Numbered from the stretch's first letter, positions 1 to 8,651 are shown. The stretch: DNA of 38,429 nucleotides from Streptomyces sp. SID486 (GCF_009865385.1 NZ_WWJT01000565.1:1-38429); one strand, 5' to 3'. Made by a program: numbers and translations. Notes: generated by a model from the sequence alone, not told the origin.

Positions 1-545
1 ATGCGCCAGCGCGCCATGATCGCCATGGCGCTGGTGAACAACCCCGAGCTGCTCATCGCGGACGAGCCGACCACCGCGCTCGACGTGACCGTCCAGGCGC
101 AGATCCTCGACCTGATCCGGGACCTGCAGAAGGAGTTCGGCTCCGCGGTCATCATGATCACCCACGATCTCGGGGTGGTCGCCGAGATCGCCGACGACGT
201 CCTCGTGATGTACGCCGGCCGGTGCGTGGAGCGCGGTTCGGCCGGCGAGGTCTTCGAGCGGCCGCAGCACCCCTACACCTGGGGCCTGCTCGGCTCGATG
301 CCCCGCATCGACCGTGAGACCTCCGAACGGCTCATCCCGGTCAAGGGCTCCCCGCCGAGCCTCATCAACGTCCCCTCGGGCTGCGCCTTCCACCCGCGCT
401 GCCCGTACGCGGACATCCCCAAGGGGAACGTCACCCGCACGGTGCGCCCCGAGCTGGAGCAGGTGAGCACCGGGCACTGGTCCGCGTGCCACCTCCCGGC
501 GGAGGACCGTGAGCGGATCTGGACCGAAGAGATTGCGCCGAAGCT

Positions 546-549
<4 letters not shown>
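1..549 (+). CDS. Peptide/dipeptide ABC transporter ATPase (OppD/DppD type), 5' end cut
   Basis: C-terminal half of the first ATPase of an oligopeptide or dipeptide importer, which hydrolyses ATP on the cytoplasmic face of the permease. The visible part begins inside the ABC signature (MRQR, normally preceded by LSGG), so the ATG at the window edge is not the true start. Walker B with its glutamate (LLIADEP, visible residues 17-23), the D-loop (TTALD) and the switch histidine (THD, H55) are present. The C-terminal oligopeptide-transporter extension follows ([19 protein letters not shown], then SACHLP). Cysteines are at visible residues 128, 134 and 163; the additional cysteine usually lying between the last two is not seen. 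The stop codon overlaps the next gene's GTG by four bases (GTGA), indicating translational coupling. The transported peptide cannot be told from the sequence. Confidence 0.95.
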
Positions 550-2117
<1,568 letters not shown>

Positions 2118-2137
2118 GACGAGTCACTGAGGACGTT

Positions 2138-2168
2138 CGCCCTGGCATTGACCTCTATTGCCAGGGCG
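2138..2168. terminator. Perfect 10-bp hairpin after the opp operon
   Basis: Arms 2138-2147 (cgccctggca) and 2159-2168 (tgccagggcg) pair perfectly around an 11-nt loop, 20 bp after the oppF-type stop codon. There is no T-tract, which is common for Streptomyces terminators. A shorter hairpin (atctga/tcagat, 2176-2181 with 2188-2193) follows at the 3' end of the opposing gene, so the region probably ends transcripts from both sides. Confidence 0.65.
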
Positions 2169-2192
2169 TACGTATATCTGAGCTTATTCAGA

Positions 2193-2714
2193 TCACGAGC
2201 TGGTTTCCCAGAAGTGCCACCCGACGGAACTGGCCGGAAGCTTCGCGGTTCCGGTCGCCAGCACCGTATTCCTGCAGTTCGGGTTCGTGCGGTTGGACTG
2301 CCAGCCGACCAGGAAGCCATTGGAGCCGTACTGCATGTTGCCGTACTTGCGGGAGTGGACGTCGTGCGAGTACTCGTGGCCCCTCGTCACGGCCACGGAC
2401 TTGGTGATACTGCCACTCACGGATGCCTTGGCCGAGGCGAACAGGTAGTTCGCGCTCACCTCCAGAGAGGCGGAGAGGCTGTACGTGATGGTGGACGCCT
2501 GGGTCACCGACACCTTGATGGTCCCGCCCGGCCCGTCCTTGAAGTACTGGCCCTTGGCGGGAAGCCGGTACGGCTTGTGCGAGGTGATGAGGACGCCGTA
2601 GGTGACCGGGCACGACCTCTTCGGCGTGACACCCGCAGATGCCGGCGCTGCGCCCGCCACAACCGGCACCGTTCCAGCCATGACGAGCGCGGCCAGTAAT
2701 GCTCTCTTACGCAT
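2193..2714 (-). CDS. Secreted protein of unknown function, Ser/Thr-alternating
   Basis: Not a family I can name. The 173-residue product begins with a classic Sec signal peptide (MRKR, then a hydrophobic stretch ending in ASA), predicting a mature extracellular protein of about 145 residues. The mature part has two cysteines (in RSCPV and NPNCRN) that could form a disulfide. Its centre has strongly alternating Ser/Thr/Val/Ala positions (VSVTQ, YSLSASLEVS, AKASVSGSI), as expected for amphipathic beta strands, followed by GHEYSHDVHSRKYGNMQYG. The start is ATG at 2714 because GGGGGGA lies just upstream; an in-frame ATG at 2726 is possible but lacks a ribosome site. Upstream DNA is unusually AT-rich and holds a good promoter (2775-2804). 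Secretion is clear; the activity is not. Confidence 0.8.
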   Translation of the reverse strand: MRKRALLAALVMAGTVPVVAGAAPASAGVTPKRSCPVTYGVLITSHKPYRLPAKGQYFKDGPGGTIKVSVTQASTITYSLSASLEVSANYLFASAKASVSGSITKSVAVTRGHEYSHDVHSRKYGNMQYGSNGFLVGWQSNRTNPNCRNTVLATGTAKLPASSVGWHFWETSS

Positions 2715-2774
2715 GGATCCCCCCATGTGATTGATCCGGATTTCGCTTTGGCGCAATCCGGTCGAGCGTTGGTG

Positions 2775-2804
2775 AGCCTATGGATTTTGACGGCGAATGG
2801 TCAA
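2775..2804 (-). promoter_or_regulatory. Sigma-70-type promoter for the secreted protein gene
   Basis: On the minus strand TTGACC (2804-2799) and TAGGCT (2780-2775) are separated by exactly 18 bp, a near-consensus HrdB-type promoter. It predicts a transcript start near 2768 and a leader of roughly 55 nt before the ATG at 2714. It is one of the best-matching promoters in the window. Confidence 0.65.
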
Positions 2805-2847
2805 TCTTATTTCAAAGGGTTTGAGGGAGAATTGAGGTCTCCGCTTT

Positions 2848-2871
2848 ATTTGACGATAATCGACGTCAAAT
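2848..2871. promoter_or_regulatory. Perfect 8-bp inverted repeat, operator-like
   Basis: atttgacg (2848-2855) and cgtcaaat (2864-2871) form a perfect dyad with an 8-nt centre, about 45 bp upstream of the -35 element of the secreted protein gene. The position and symmetry fit a binding site for a dimeric activator. No regulator gene is adjacent, so this is inference from symmetry alone. Confidence 0.4.
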
Positions 2872-3059
2872 TTTCGAAAAGCTCACCCGCGTGCAGTGTC
2901 CGCACCTGTACGGAGCGAGCGAGGTGGGGTGCGGCTGGTGCGACTGCCCGGCGGACGGCGTCCGGGTCGCATCCACGCCCATGGTGCGGTCGCAGCGGTG
3001 GCCGGGCGCACTGGACCGCGAGAGACCGAAGCCCGGCGCACTGTGAGTGGTCCCCCCGC

Positions 3060-3089
3060 ACATGACGACTGAGCAAAGTCATGTACATG
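3060..3089. promoter_or_regulatory. Inverted repeat upstream of the metallopeptidase gene
   Basis: acatgac (3060-3066) and gtcatgt (3078-3084) are a perfect 7-bp dyad with an 11-nt centre, overlapped at its right end by the palindrome catgtacatg (3080-3089). It lies 70-100 bp upstream of the M1-type peptidase start, a natural place for an operator. A role as an RNA hairpin in the leader is also possible. Confidence 0.4.
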
Positions 3090-3157
3090 CCTGAACGGGA
3101 GAGTGCAGAGTCGTCCGTGTCCGAGCATCGATCGGCACACGCTCGAAAGGGACGATC

Positions 3158-4549
3158 ATGGCACTCTCCCGTTCGGCACGTATCGGGGCTGTCGTCACCG
3201 CGGCGGCCTCCTTCTTCGTCATCGCGGCCTCCTCCGCCCCCACCCCCGGCGCATCCGGCATCGGCGACCCCTACTTCCCCCAGCTCGGCAACGGCGGCTT
3301 CGACGCCCGTCACTACGACCTGGACATCGCGTACACCCCGGACACCGGCCGGCTGGACGGCCGTACGACCCTGCGCGCGCGGGCGACGCAGAACCTCTCC
3401 TCCTTCGACCTCGACCTGCAGCGGCTCCAGGTCACCCGCGTCGAAGTCGACGGCAGACGCGCCCGGTTCACCCGCGACGGCGACGAGATCACCGTCAGCC
3501 CGCGCGACGTCCTGCGCAAGGGCCGTGCGTTCACCGTCACCGTCACCTACGGCGGCGTACCCGAAGCCCTCGGCGGCCCGATCGTGTTCGGCTCCCGGTA
3601 CGGCTGGATGAAGACCGGCGACGGCGTCTTCGTCGCCTGCGAGCCCAACGCCGCCTCCACCTGGTTCCCCTCCAGCGACCACCCCTCCGACAAGGCCACG
3701 TACGACATCCGGATCAAGGCGCCCAAGGGCCTGACCGGCGTCTCCAACGGCCGGCTCGTGTCGACGTACGACCGGCACGGCTCGACGTACACGCACTGGC
3801 GGGAGAGCCGGCCGATGGCCACCTACCTCGCCACCGCCACCATCGGGAAGTTCGACGTGCGCACCGGGCGGACCCCGGGCGGCATCCCGATGTACGTAGC
3901 CGTCGACCCGGTGCTGAAGAACGCCAACAGCGTCGACGTGTACGGCGTGACCGCCGCCGCCACCGACTACTGGTCGCAGGTCTTCGGGCCGTACCCCTTC
4001 GAGGAGACCGGGGCCATCGTCGACGACATGCCCGAGGCCGGGTTCTCCCTGGAGGTGCAGAGCAAGCCCGCGTACTCGGCCGTGCGCAGCGAGTCGACCA
4101 TCGTGCACGAGCTGGCCCACCAGTGGTTCGGCGACTCGGTGAGCGTGGCGCGCTGGAAGGACATCTGGCTCAACGAGGGCTTCGCCACCTACGCCCAGTG
4201 GCTGTGGGCCGAGCACCGGGGCACCCGTTCCGCCCACGACTCCTTCCTCGCCGACTACAACGCCCGGCCCGCCACGTCGTCGTTCTGGCAGATCAAGGTG
4301 GCCGACCCGCAGCGGGACACGATGTTCGCCTCCGCCGTGTACGACCGGGGCGCGATGACGCTCCAGGTGCTGCGCGAGCGGATCGGCGACACCGCCTTCT
4401 TCCGGCTGCTCCCCGCCTGGACCAGGCTCCACAGGTACGGCAACGCGAGCACCGCCGACTTCATCCGCCTCGCCGAGCACGTCAGCGGACGACAGCTGGA
4501 CGACCTCTTCGCCACCTGGCTCTTCACCCCAGGGAAGCCCGCCCTGTGA
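3158..4549 (+). CDS. Secreted M1-family zinc metallopeptidase
   Basis: Zinc aminopeptidase-like protein of 463 residues, exported by a signal peptide (MALSRSARIG, hydrophobic core, cleavage near residue 27-33). The zinc motif HELAH is at 317-321 and the third ligand is E340 in LNEGFATY, so the metal site is complete. The exopeptidase motif GAMEN is not present in standard form; the equivalent stretch reads EAGFSLEVQ (293-301), keeping a glutamate at 299. This fits the smaller actinobacterial M1 relatives, which are about half the length of PepN and lack its C-terminal domain. The ATG at 3158 is preceded by GAAAGGGA. It is transcribed alone, divergent from the secreted protein gene. Likely role: extracellular peptide degradation; the substrate is unknown. 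Confidence 0.9.
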   Translation: MALSRSARIGAVVTAAASFFVIAASSAPTPGASGIGDPYFPQLGNGGFDARHYDLDIAYTPDTGRLDGRTTLRARATQNLSSFDLDLQRLQVTRVEVDGRRARFTRDGDEITVSPRDVLRKGRAFTVTVTYGGVPEALGGPIVFGSRYGWMKTGDGVFVACEPNAASTWFPSSDHPSDKATYDIRIKAPKGLTGVSNGRLVSTYDRHGSTYTHWRESRPMATYLATATIGKFDVRTGRTPGGIPMYVAVDPVLKNANSVDVYGVTAAATDYWSQVFGPYPFEETGAIVDDMPEAGFSLEVQSKPAYSAVRSESTIVHELAHQWFGDSVSVARWKDIWLNEGFATYAQWLWAEHRGTRSAHDSFLADYNARPATSSFWQIKVADPQRDTMFASAVYDRGAMTLQVLRERIGDTAFFRLLPAWTRLHRYGNASTADFIRLAEHVSGRQLDDLFATWLFTPGKPAL

Positions 4550-4574
4550 GCCTGGCTTTGTAAGGTTCACCCCT

Positions 4575-4596
4575 CCTGACAGGTGAGAATGTCAGG
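4575..4596 (+). promoter_or_regulatory. Small dyad enclosing the ribosome binding site of the TRIC-like gene
   Basis: cctgac (4575-4580) and gtcagg (4591-4596) pair perfectly, placing the Shine-Dalgarno-like AGGTGAG (4581-4587) in a 10-nt loop directly before the GTG start at 4597. It could be an operator dyad or an RNA hairpin that presents or hides the ribosome site. The stem is short, so the call is tentative. Confidence 0.35.
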
Positions 4597-5256
4597 GTGC
4601 AGCTCCAGCAACTCTTCAGTCCCTCCGTCCAGCACACGCTCGATGTGATCGGCATCTTCGTGTTCGCGATCTCCGGCGCGCTGCTGGCCGTCCGGAAGAA
4701 CTTCGACGTCTTCGGCATCGCCGTCCTCGCCGAGGTCACCGCGCTGGGCGGCGGGCTGTTCCGCGACCTCGTCATCGGGGCGGTACCCCCGGCGGCCTTC
4801 ACGGACCTCGGGTACTTCCTCACCCCGCTGATCGCCACGCTCGTCGTCTTCTTCCTGCACCCGCACGTGGAGCGCATCCAGGCGGCGGTGCTGGTCTTCG
4901 ACGCGGCCGGCCTCGGCCTGTTCTGTGTCAGCGGTACGACGAAGGCGTACAGCTACGGCCTCGGCCTGACCGCGTCGGCGACGCTGGGCCTCGCCACCGC
5001 GGTGGGCGGCGGTGTGCTGCGCGACGTGCTGGCCAACGAGGTGCCCTCACTGCTGCGCTGGGACCGCGACCTGTACGCGGTCCCGGCGATCGTCGGTGCC
5101 ACGATGGTCGTCCTGTGCCTGCGCTACGACATGCTGACCCCGTTCACCAGCGGGCTCGCGGTGGTCACGGCCTTCGTGCTGCGGCTTCTCGCGATGCGGT
5201 TCCACTGGCGGGCGCCGCGTGCCTGGAACCGCCGCTCGACGGTGACCGAGGAGTGA
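4597..5256 (+). CDS. TRIC cation channel family (UPF0126) membrane protein
   Basis: Integral membrane protein of 219 residues with about seven hydrophobic segments arranged as two similar halves. Each half carries the family hallmark: ALGGGLFRDLVIGAVPP in the first and AVGGGVLRDVLANEVPS in the second. Prokaryotic members form trimeric potassium-permeable channels; the physiological role in actinobacteria is not settled. The start is GTG at 4597 with AGGTGAG nine bases upstream; the upstream ATG and GTG are out of frame. Its last 92 bases overlap the 3' end of the convergent esterase gene, because that gene's frame has no earlier stop. Confidence 0.9.
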   Translation: MQLQQLFSPSVQHTLDVIGIFVFAISGALLAVRKNFDVFGIAVLAEVTALGGGLFRDLVIGAVPPAAFTDLGYFLTPLIATLVVFFLHPHVERIQAAVLVFDAAGLGLFCVSGTTKAYSYGLGLTASATLGLATAVGGGVLRDVLANEVPSLLRWDRDLYAVPAIVGATMVVLCLRYDMLTPFTSGLAVVTAFVLRLLAMRFHWRAPRAWNRRSTVTEE

Positions 5257-6412
5257 CCCAGGCGACCGAGGTGTCGCGGCCCCTGGCCCGGCTCTGGCCC
5301 ATCTGCAGGGTCAGCCAGCGGAACACGGTGCCGACCTGCGGGCGCCACAGCTCCATGGTGTGCCCGCCCGCGCTGCGCGGCAGGAACACCACACGCACGG
5401 TGGTGGGCGCCTCGGCGACGGACTCCAGGGCCGCGCCCGCCTGGTAGCCGTCGCCGGACTGGCCGGAGAGGTACAGCGCGACCGCGGGCGGCACGGCAGC
5501 CTTGCGGAGCAGCAGGAAGGGGTTGTTCGCGGCGCGCAGGGCGGGGGTCTGGGCGGCGAGGGAGTGGCGCTCGCCGATCGGGTCGTTGTAGCCGGACAGA
5601 CTCACCGCGGCCCGGTACCGGCCGGGGTGCGCCACGGCCAGCTTGACCGCGCAGTGCGCGCCCGCGGAGTAGCCGGCCACCGCCCAGCCGCGGGGGGCCG
5701 GCTGGACCCGGAAGTTGTCCCTGACCATCCTCGGCACGTCGACGCTGAGCCAGGTGTCGGCGTTCACCTGGCCCGGGACGTCGGCGCAGCCGGTGTCCAC
5801 GCCGGCCAGCAGGTTGGTGCGCGGGGCCACCAGGACGAACGGCGCCACCTCGCCGCCGCGCATCAGCGGCAGCAGCTGCTCATGGACCCGCATCGCCCCG
5901 AACCACGCCTTCGCCGAACCCGGGTAGCCGGGCAGCAGCTCCACCACCGGGAACCGCCGGTGCCGGTAGGCGGGGTCGTGGTACTGCGGCGGAAGCCAGA
6001 CGTAGACCTCGGCGTTCACTCCGGAGACGCGGCCCCTGAGCTGTGTGACGCGTACGCCGCCGGCCGCGTTCATGCCGGGTCCGCCGGCGGCCGTGAAGGT
6101 CTGCCGGACCGCCGGCAGCCGCCGCAGGGCGATGCCGCCGGTGCCGTCGGGGCCGAGGTCGGCGGCCTGCTGGACGTGGTCGCCGGTGCCGAGCAGGTCG
6201 GCCCAGTCGTCGTACAGGTCGTTCTGGTCGTTGACCAGCACGAAGACGAGCGTGACGGCCGTGCCCTGCGCGAACAGCAGCATCAGCAGCCGGGCGGCGA
6301 CCCGCAGGTGTCTCGGCCCGCGCGTCCGCGACCACAGCACGAGCGGCAGTACGAGGGCGGCCGCGGCCAGTACGACGGTCGTGCAGAGGAAGGGAGTCCC
6401 GGTGAGGCTCAT
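5165..6412 (-). CDS. Membrane-anchored alpha/beta hydrolase, esterase D / antigen-85-like
   Basis: Esterase-type alpha/beta hydrolase of about 415 residues. Two N-terminal hydrophobic segments (around residues 5-27 and 39-60) anchor it; the catalytic domain follows from about residue 100 and probably faces outside. The nucleophile elbow is GYSAG (247-251, Ser249) and a catalytic histidine fits H351 in GGHTMELW; D321 is a candidate acid. HRRFPVVELLPGYPGS and the oxyanion region resemble the esterase D / mycolyltransferase fold, but Streptomyces makes no mycolates, so the substrate is unknown. I chose ATG at 6412 over the GTG at 6463 because the protein then begins directly before the first membrane segment; neither has a strong ribosome site. 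The C-terminal tail after about residue 372 is low-complexity and overlaps the TRIC-like gene by 92 bp. Confidence 0.82.
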   Translation of the reverse strand: MSLTGTPFLCTTVVLAAAALVLPLVLWSRTRGPRHLRVAARLLMLLFAQGTAVTLVFVLVNDQNDLYDDWADLLGTGDHVQQAADLGPDGTGGIALRRLPAVRQTFTAAGGPGMNAAGGVRVTQLRGRVSGVNAEVYVWLPPQYHDPAYRHRRFPVVELLPGYPGSAKAWFGAMRVHEQLLPLMRGGEVAPFVLVAPRTNLLAGVDTGCADVPGQVNADTWLSVDVPRMVRDNFRVQPAPRGWAVAGYSAGAHCAVKLAVAHPGRYRAAVSLSGYNDPIGERHSLAAQTPALRAANNPFLLLRKAAVPPAVALYLSGQSGDGYQAGAALESVAEAPTTVRVVFLPRSAGGHTMELWRPQVGTVFRWLTLQMGQSRARGRDTSVAWVTPRSPSSGGSRHAAPASGTASREAAARRP

Positions 6413-6566
6413 GTCCCCATAGAGGGAGATCGGGGGGCTGGGGTTGGGGACGTTTCGGGGCACTTACCGAGATATTGCCGGACTCTCACCCGGAGGGAAG
6501 ATCACGCCCAGGGCGGGAGGCAGAGAAAAGCTACCGCTTAGTAGTTGCCTGCTGTACCGTTCACGC

Positions 6567-7427
6567 ATGTCAGAAGCAGCTACCGTTCCCGCAGTGCGGG
6601 CCGTGATCGGTGACAGCGAGTTCGACCGGGACACGGCGGTGACCCGGCGTGAACCCGGCGTCTACGACATCGACCTCTCGGCCGGCTGGACCATCATCAG
6701 CGCCGTCAACGGCGGCTACCTGCTGGCCGTGCTCGGCCGGGCCCTCGCGGACGCGCTGCCGCACCCGGATCCCTTCTCCGTCTCCGCGCACTACCTGACC
6801 GCCTCCCAGCCGGGCCCCGCGGTCGTCCGCACGCAGACCGTCCGGGCCGGGCGGACCCTCTCCACCGGCCAGGCCTCGCTCTTCCAGTACGACGACGAGG
6901 GCAACGAGGTCGAACGCATCCGCGTCCTCGCCTCCTACGGCGACCTCGCCGGCCTCCCCGACGACGTCCGGACCACCGCCACCCCGCCCCGCATCCCGCC
7001 GATGGAACAGTGCTTCGGCCCGGAGGACGGGCCCGCACCGGTGGACGGCAGCTCCGCCATCGCCGACCGGCTGATGCTCAAGCTGGACCCCGCCACCCTC
7101 GGCTGGGCCCTCGGCACACCGTCCGGCAAGGGCGAGATGCGTGCCTGGTTCGGCCTCGCCGACGGCCGTGACGCCGATCCGCTCTCGCTGCTGCTCGCCG
7201 TGGACGCCCTGCCGCCCACCGCCTTCGAGCTCGGCCTGAAGGGCTGGGTCCCGACCGTGGAACTCACCGTCCACGTGCGCCACCGCCCTGCTCCCGGCCC
7301 GCTGCGGGTGTCGATCACCACCCGCAACCTCGCCGGCGGCTTCCTGGAGGAGGACGCCGAGGTGTGGGACAGCGAGGACCGGCTGGTCGCGCAGTCCCGC
7401 CAGCTGGCCCGCGTCCGGCTCGGCTGA
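6567..7427 (+). CDS. Acyl-CoA thioesterase family protein (double hotdog)
   Basis: Protein of 286 residues resembling TesB-like acyl-CoA thioesterases, which hydrolyse acyl-CoA to free acid and CoA in the cytoplasm. Visible family features are the N-terminal hotdog with AVNGGYLLAVLGRAL (about 46-60), SAHYLTASQPGPAVV (about 73-87) and, in the C-terminal half, WVPTVELTVHVRHRPAPGPL and GGFLEEDAEVWDSEDRLVAQSRQLA, typical of the second hotdog. The ATG at 6567 begins the conserved part; no clear ribosome site precedes it. It is divergent from the esterase gene and convergent with the tetR gene, with a tandem repeat array in the gap. The acyl substrate is not known. Confidence 0.85.
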   Translation: MSEAATVPAVRAVIGDSEFDRDTAVTRREPGVYDIDLSAGWTIISAVNGGYLLAVLGRALADALPHPDPFSVSAHYLTASQPGPAVVRTQTVRAGRTLSTGQASLFQYDDEGNEVERIRVLASYGDLAGLPDDVRTTATPPRIPPMEQCFGPEDGPAPVDGSSAIADRLMLKLDPATLGWALGTPSGKGEMRAWFGLADGRDADPLSLLLAVDALPPTAFELGLKGWVPTVELTVHVRHRPAPGPLRVSITTRNLAGGFLEEDAEVWDSEDRLVAQSRQLARVRLG

Positions 7428-7480
7428 GCCGGCCCCCGCCCCGCCCCGCCCCGGCACGGGCCCCGGGCGGGGCCGCGCGG

Positions 7481-7692
7481 ACGGCTCGACCGAGCCGGTG
7501 AACGCGGTCGTTGGTGCCGAGCCGCGGTGGAGGGCTCAACCGTGCCCTGGACTGCGGCCGTTGGTGCTGAGCCGCGGTGGACGGCTCAACCGTGCCCTTG
7601 ACCGCGGCCGCTGGCGCTGAGCCGCGGTGGGCGGCTCGACCGTGCCCTCGTCCGCGGCCGTTGGTGCTGAGCCGCACCTGGTGGCTCAGTCC
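7481..7692. repeat. Four tandem 50-bp repeats with embedded hairpins
   Basis: Four head-to-tail 50-bp units start at 7481, 7531, 7581 and 7631, with a fifth, truncated copy running into the tetR stop at 7686. The core is shared (ggctcraccgtgccc, gcggccgttggtgctgagccgcggtgg) with a few substitutions per copy. At each junction gagccg and cggctc (tgagccg/cggctca between copies 2 and 3) flank a 7-nt loop, so the array can fold into a row of hairpins. It fills the gap between two convergent genes. I see no coding signal in it. Confidence 0.9.
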
Positions 7693-8312
7693 AGCCAGTG
7701 GCCGCGGCCGATGGTGATGAGCCGCAGCTGCCGGGTGGCGAGCTGCGTCACCCGCTCCCGCTCCTCCTCCGGGGCCTCCAGCGCCTCCAGGAACAGGGAG
7801 GCGGTGATGAGCATCTGGTCGACGTACAGGTGCGCCAGCATCAGCAGGTCGTCGTCGTCCCAGCCCGCCGCCTCCGGGTCCTTGGCCAGCTCGGCCTTCA
7901 CCTCCTGCGCGAACCTGAGCAGTTGGTCCCGGATGGCCTCGCGCACCGGCTGGACACCGCCGTGCCGTTCCCGGGCGATGAAGCGCACGTGCGCGGGATA
8001 CGCCGCCACGTGCCGGGCGATCAGCTCGACGGCGCGCGTGATGCGCTCCTCGCTGTCGCCCGTCGTGGACACCGTCGTCCGCACCATCGGATGCAGGCTG
8101 CCCAGTGCCTCGTCGACGAGCGCCACGCCGAGGTCGGCGGTGGAGCGGAAGTGCCGGTAGAAGGCGGTCGGGGCGACGCCGACGGCCCGGGTGACCTCGC
8201 GCAGGCCCAGGCTGCTCAGGCTCTGCTCCTCCAGCAGTGCGAGCGCCGCGTCGAGGAACGCCTGCCGGGTCTTCTGCTTCTGGGCCTGCCGGATGCCGAG
8301 GGTGTGACTCAT
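7686..8312 (-). CDS. TetR-family transcriptional regulator
   Basis: Regulator of 208 residues with an N-terminal TetR helix-turn-helix (LREVTRAVGVAPTAFYRHF, about 37-56) and a helical C-terminal ligand/dimer domain. The N-terminus QKQKTRQAFLDAALALLEEQSLSSLGLREVTRAVGVAPTAFYRHF is split by the usual first helix; the whole resembles the FabR-like group that controls lipid genes, but the ligand cannot be assigned. The start is ATG at 8312. It is divergent from the small membrane protein genes at 8458 and 8652, and the shared spacer has three copies of ACAACTGTT, expected to be its operator. Likely role: autoregulation plus repression of that operon. Its 3' end abuts the 50-bp repeat array. Confidence 0.92.
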   Translation of the reverse strand: MSHTLGIRQAQKQKTRQAFLDAALALLEEQSLSSLGLREVTRAVGVAPTAFYRHFRSTADLGVALVDEALGSLHPMVRTTVSTTGDSEERITRAVELIARHVAAYPAHVRFIARERHGGVQPVREAIRDQLLRFAQEVKAELAKDPEAAGWDDDDLLMLAHLYVDQMLITASLFLEALEAPEEERERVTQLATRQLRLITIGRGHWLD

Positions 8313-8320
8313 GTCATCCA

Positions 8321-8403
8321 GTTAACAACTGTTCTCTGGAATTGAAAAGCCGCGAAGAGCGCTAGACTCGAAGTCAGTGAACAACTGTTACTACAACTGT
8401 TCA
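8321..8403. promoter_or_regulatory. Three ACAACTGTT sites, probable TetR operator
   Basis: The tetR / small-membrane-operon spacer has (A)ACAACTGTT at 8324-8333, 8380-8389 and 8393-8401. The last two sit inside a larger dyad, GTGAACA (8377-8383) with TGTTCAC (8397-8403). The first lies about 10 bp before the tetR start; the other two lie just after the -10 of the divergent promoter, overlapping its expected transcript start. This arrangement fits repression of both directions by the adjacent TetR protein. Confidence 0.7.
8342..8368 (+). promoter_or_regulatory. Promoter for the small membrane protein operon
   Basis: TTGAAA (8342-8347) and TAGACT (8363-8368) are spaced by 15 bp, shorter than the ideal 17-18. 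The -10 matches the Streptomyces HrdB pattern. The predicted start near 8375-8377 coincides with the GTGAACA half-site, so bound repressor would block initiation. Confidence 0.5.
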
Positions 8404-8457
8404 CCGAAATTTCACACCGGCAGAACACCAGGCATCTCGGAGGGGGGATCCCATCCC

Positions 8458-8622
8458 ATGCTGTTCCTCGTCGCCGCACTCATGCTCTTCGGAGTCGCGC
8501 TGGGCACCGTCGCCCACGCGCCGCTGACCGTCACCGGCGTCCTGGCCGCCGTCATCGCCCTCTGGCTCGGCGTCTTCGCGCTCCGCGAGCGCCACGCCCG
8601 CCGGCGCACCTCGGCCGACTGA
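8458..8622 (+). CDS. Small two-helix membrane protein, unknown function
   Basis: A 54-residue protein with two hydrophobic segments (MLFLVAALMLFGVALGTVA and LTVTGVLAAVIALWLGVFAL) and a basic C-terminus (RERHARRRTSAD), predicting a hairpin membrane protein with a positive cytoplasmic tail. The reading frame is open further upstream, but ATG at 8458 is chosen because GGAGGGGGGA (8439-8448) lies nine bases before it. It is the first gene of a two-gene unit (next start 8652) behind the TetR-controlled promoter. I do not recognise a named family. Confidence 0.8.
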   Translation: MLFLVAALMLFGVALGTVAHAPLTVTGVLAAVIALWLGVFALRERHARRRTSAD

Positions 8623-8651
8623 CCGCAGGAAGACCTCAGGAGCTGAGCACC

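Larger units (their letters stand above)
2715..3157. other. AT-rich gene-free intergenic stretch with dyads
   Basis: This divergent gap between the secreted protein gene and the metallopeptidase holds no convincing gene. Bases 2761-2880 contain 51 G or C in 120 by my count, far below the window's general level; the rest returns to high GC. It contains the minus-strand promoter at 2775-2804, a perfect 8-bp dyad at 2848-2871, a 7-bp dyad at 3060-3084 and the palindrome catgtacatg at 3080-3089. The composition suggests acquired DNA or a regulatory island. Confidence 0.6.

Noticed and set aside
1..3. ATG at the window edge as the true start of the first ATPase
   Set aside because: The sequence begins inside the ABC signature motif, so Walker A and the first 150 or so residues lie outside the window.
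7481..7692. Possible CRISPR array
   Set aside because: The units are head-to-tail with no unique spacers between them, 50 bp long, and no cas genes are nearby. The same applies to the repeats at 24663, 27243 and 30855.
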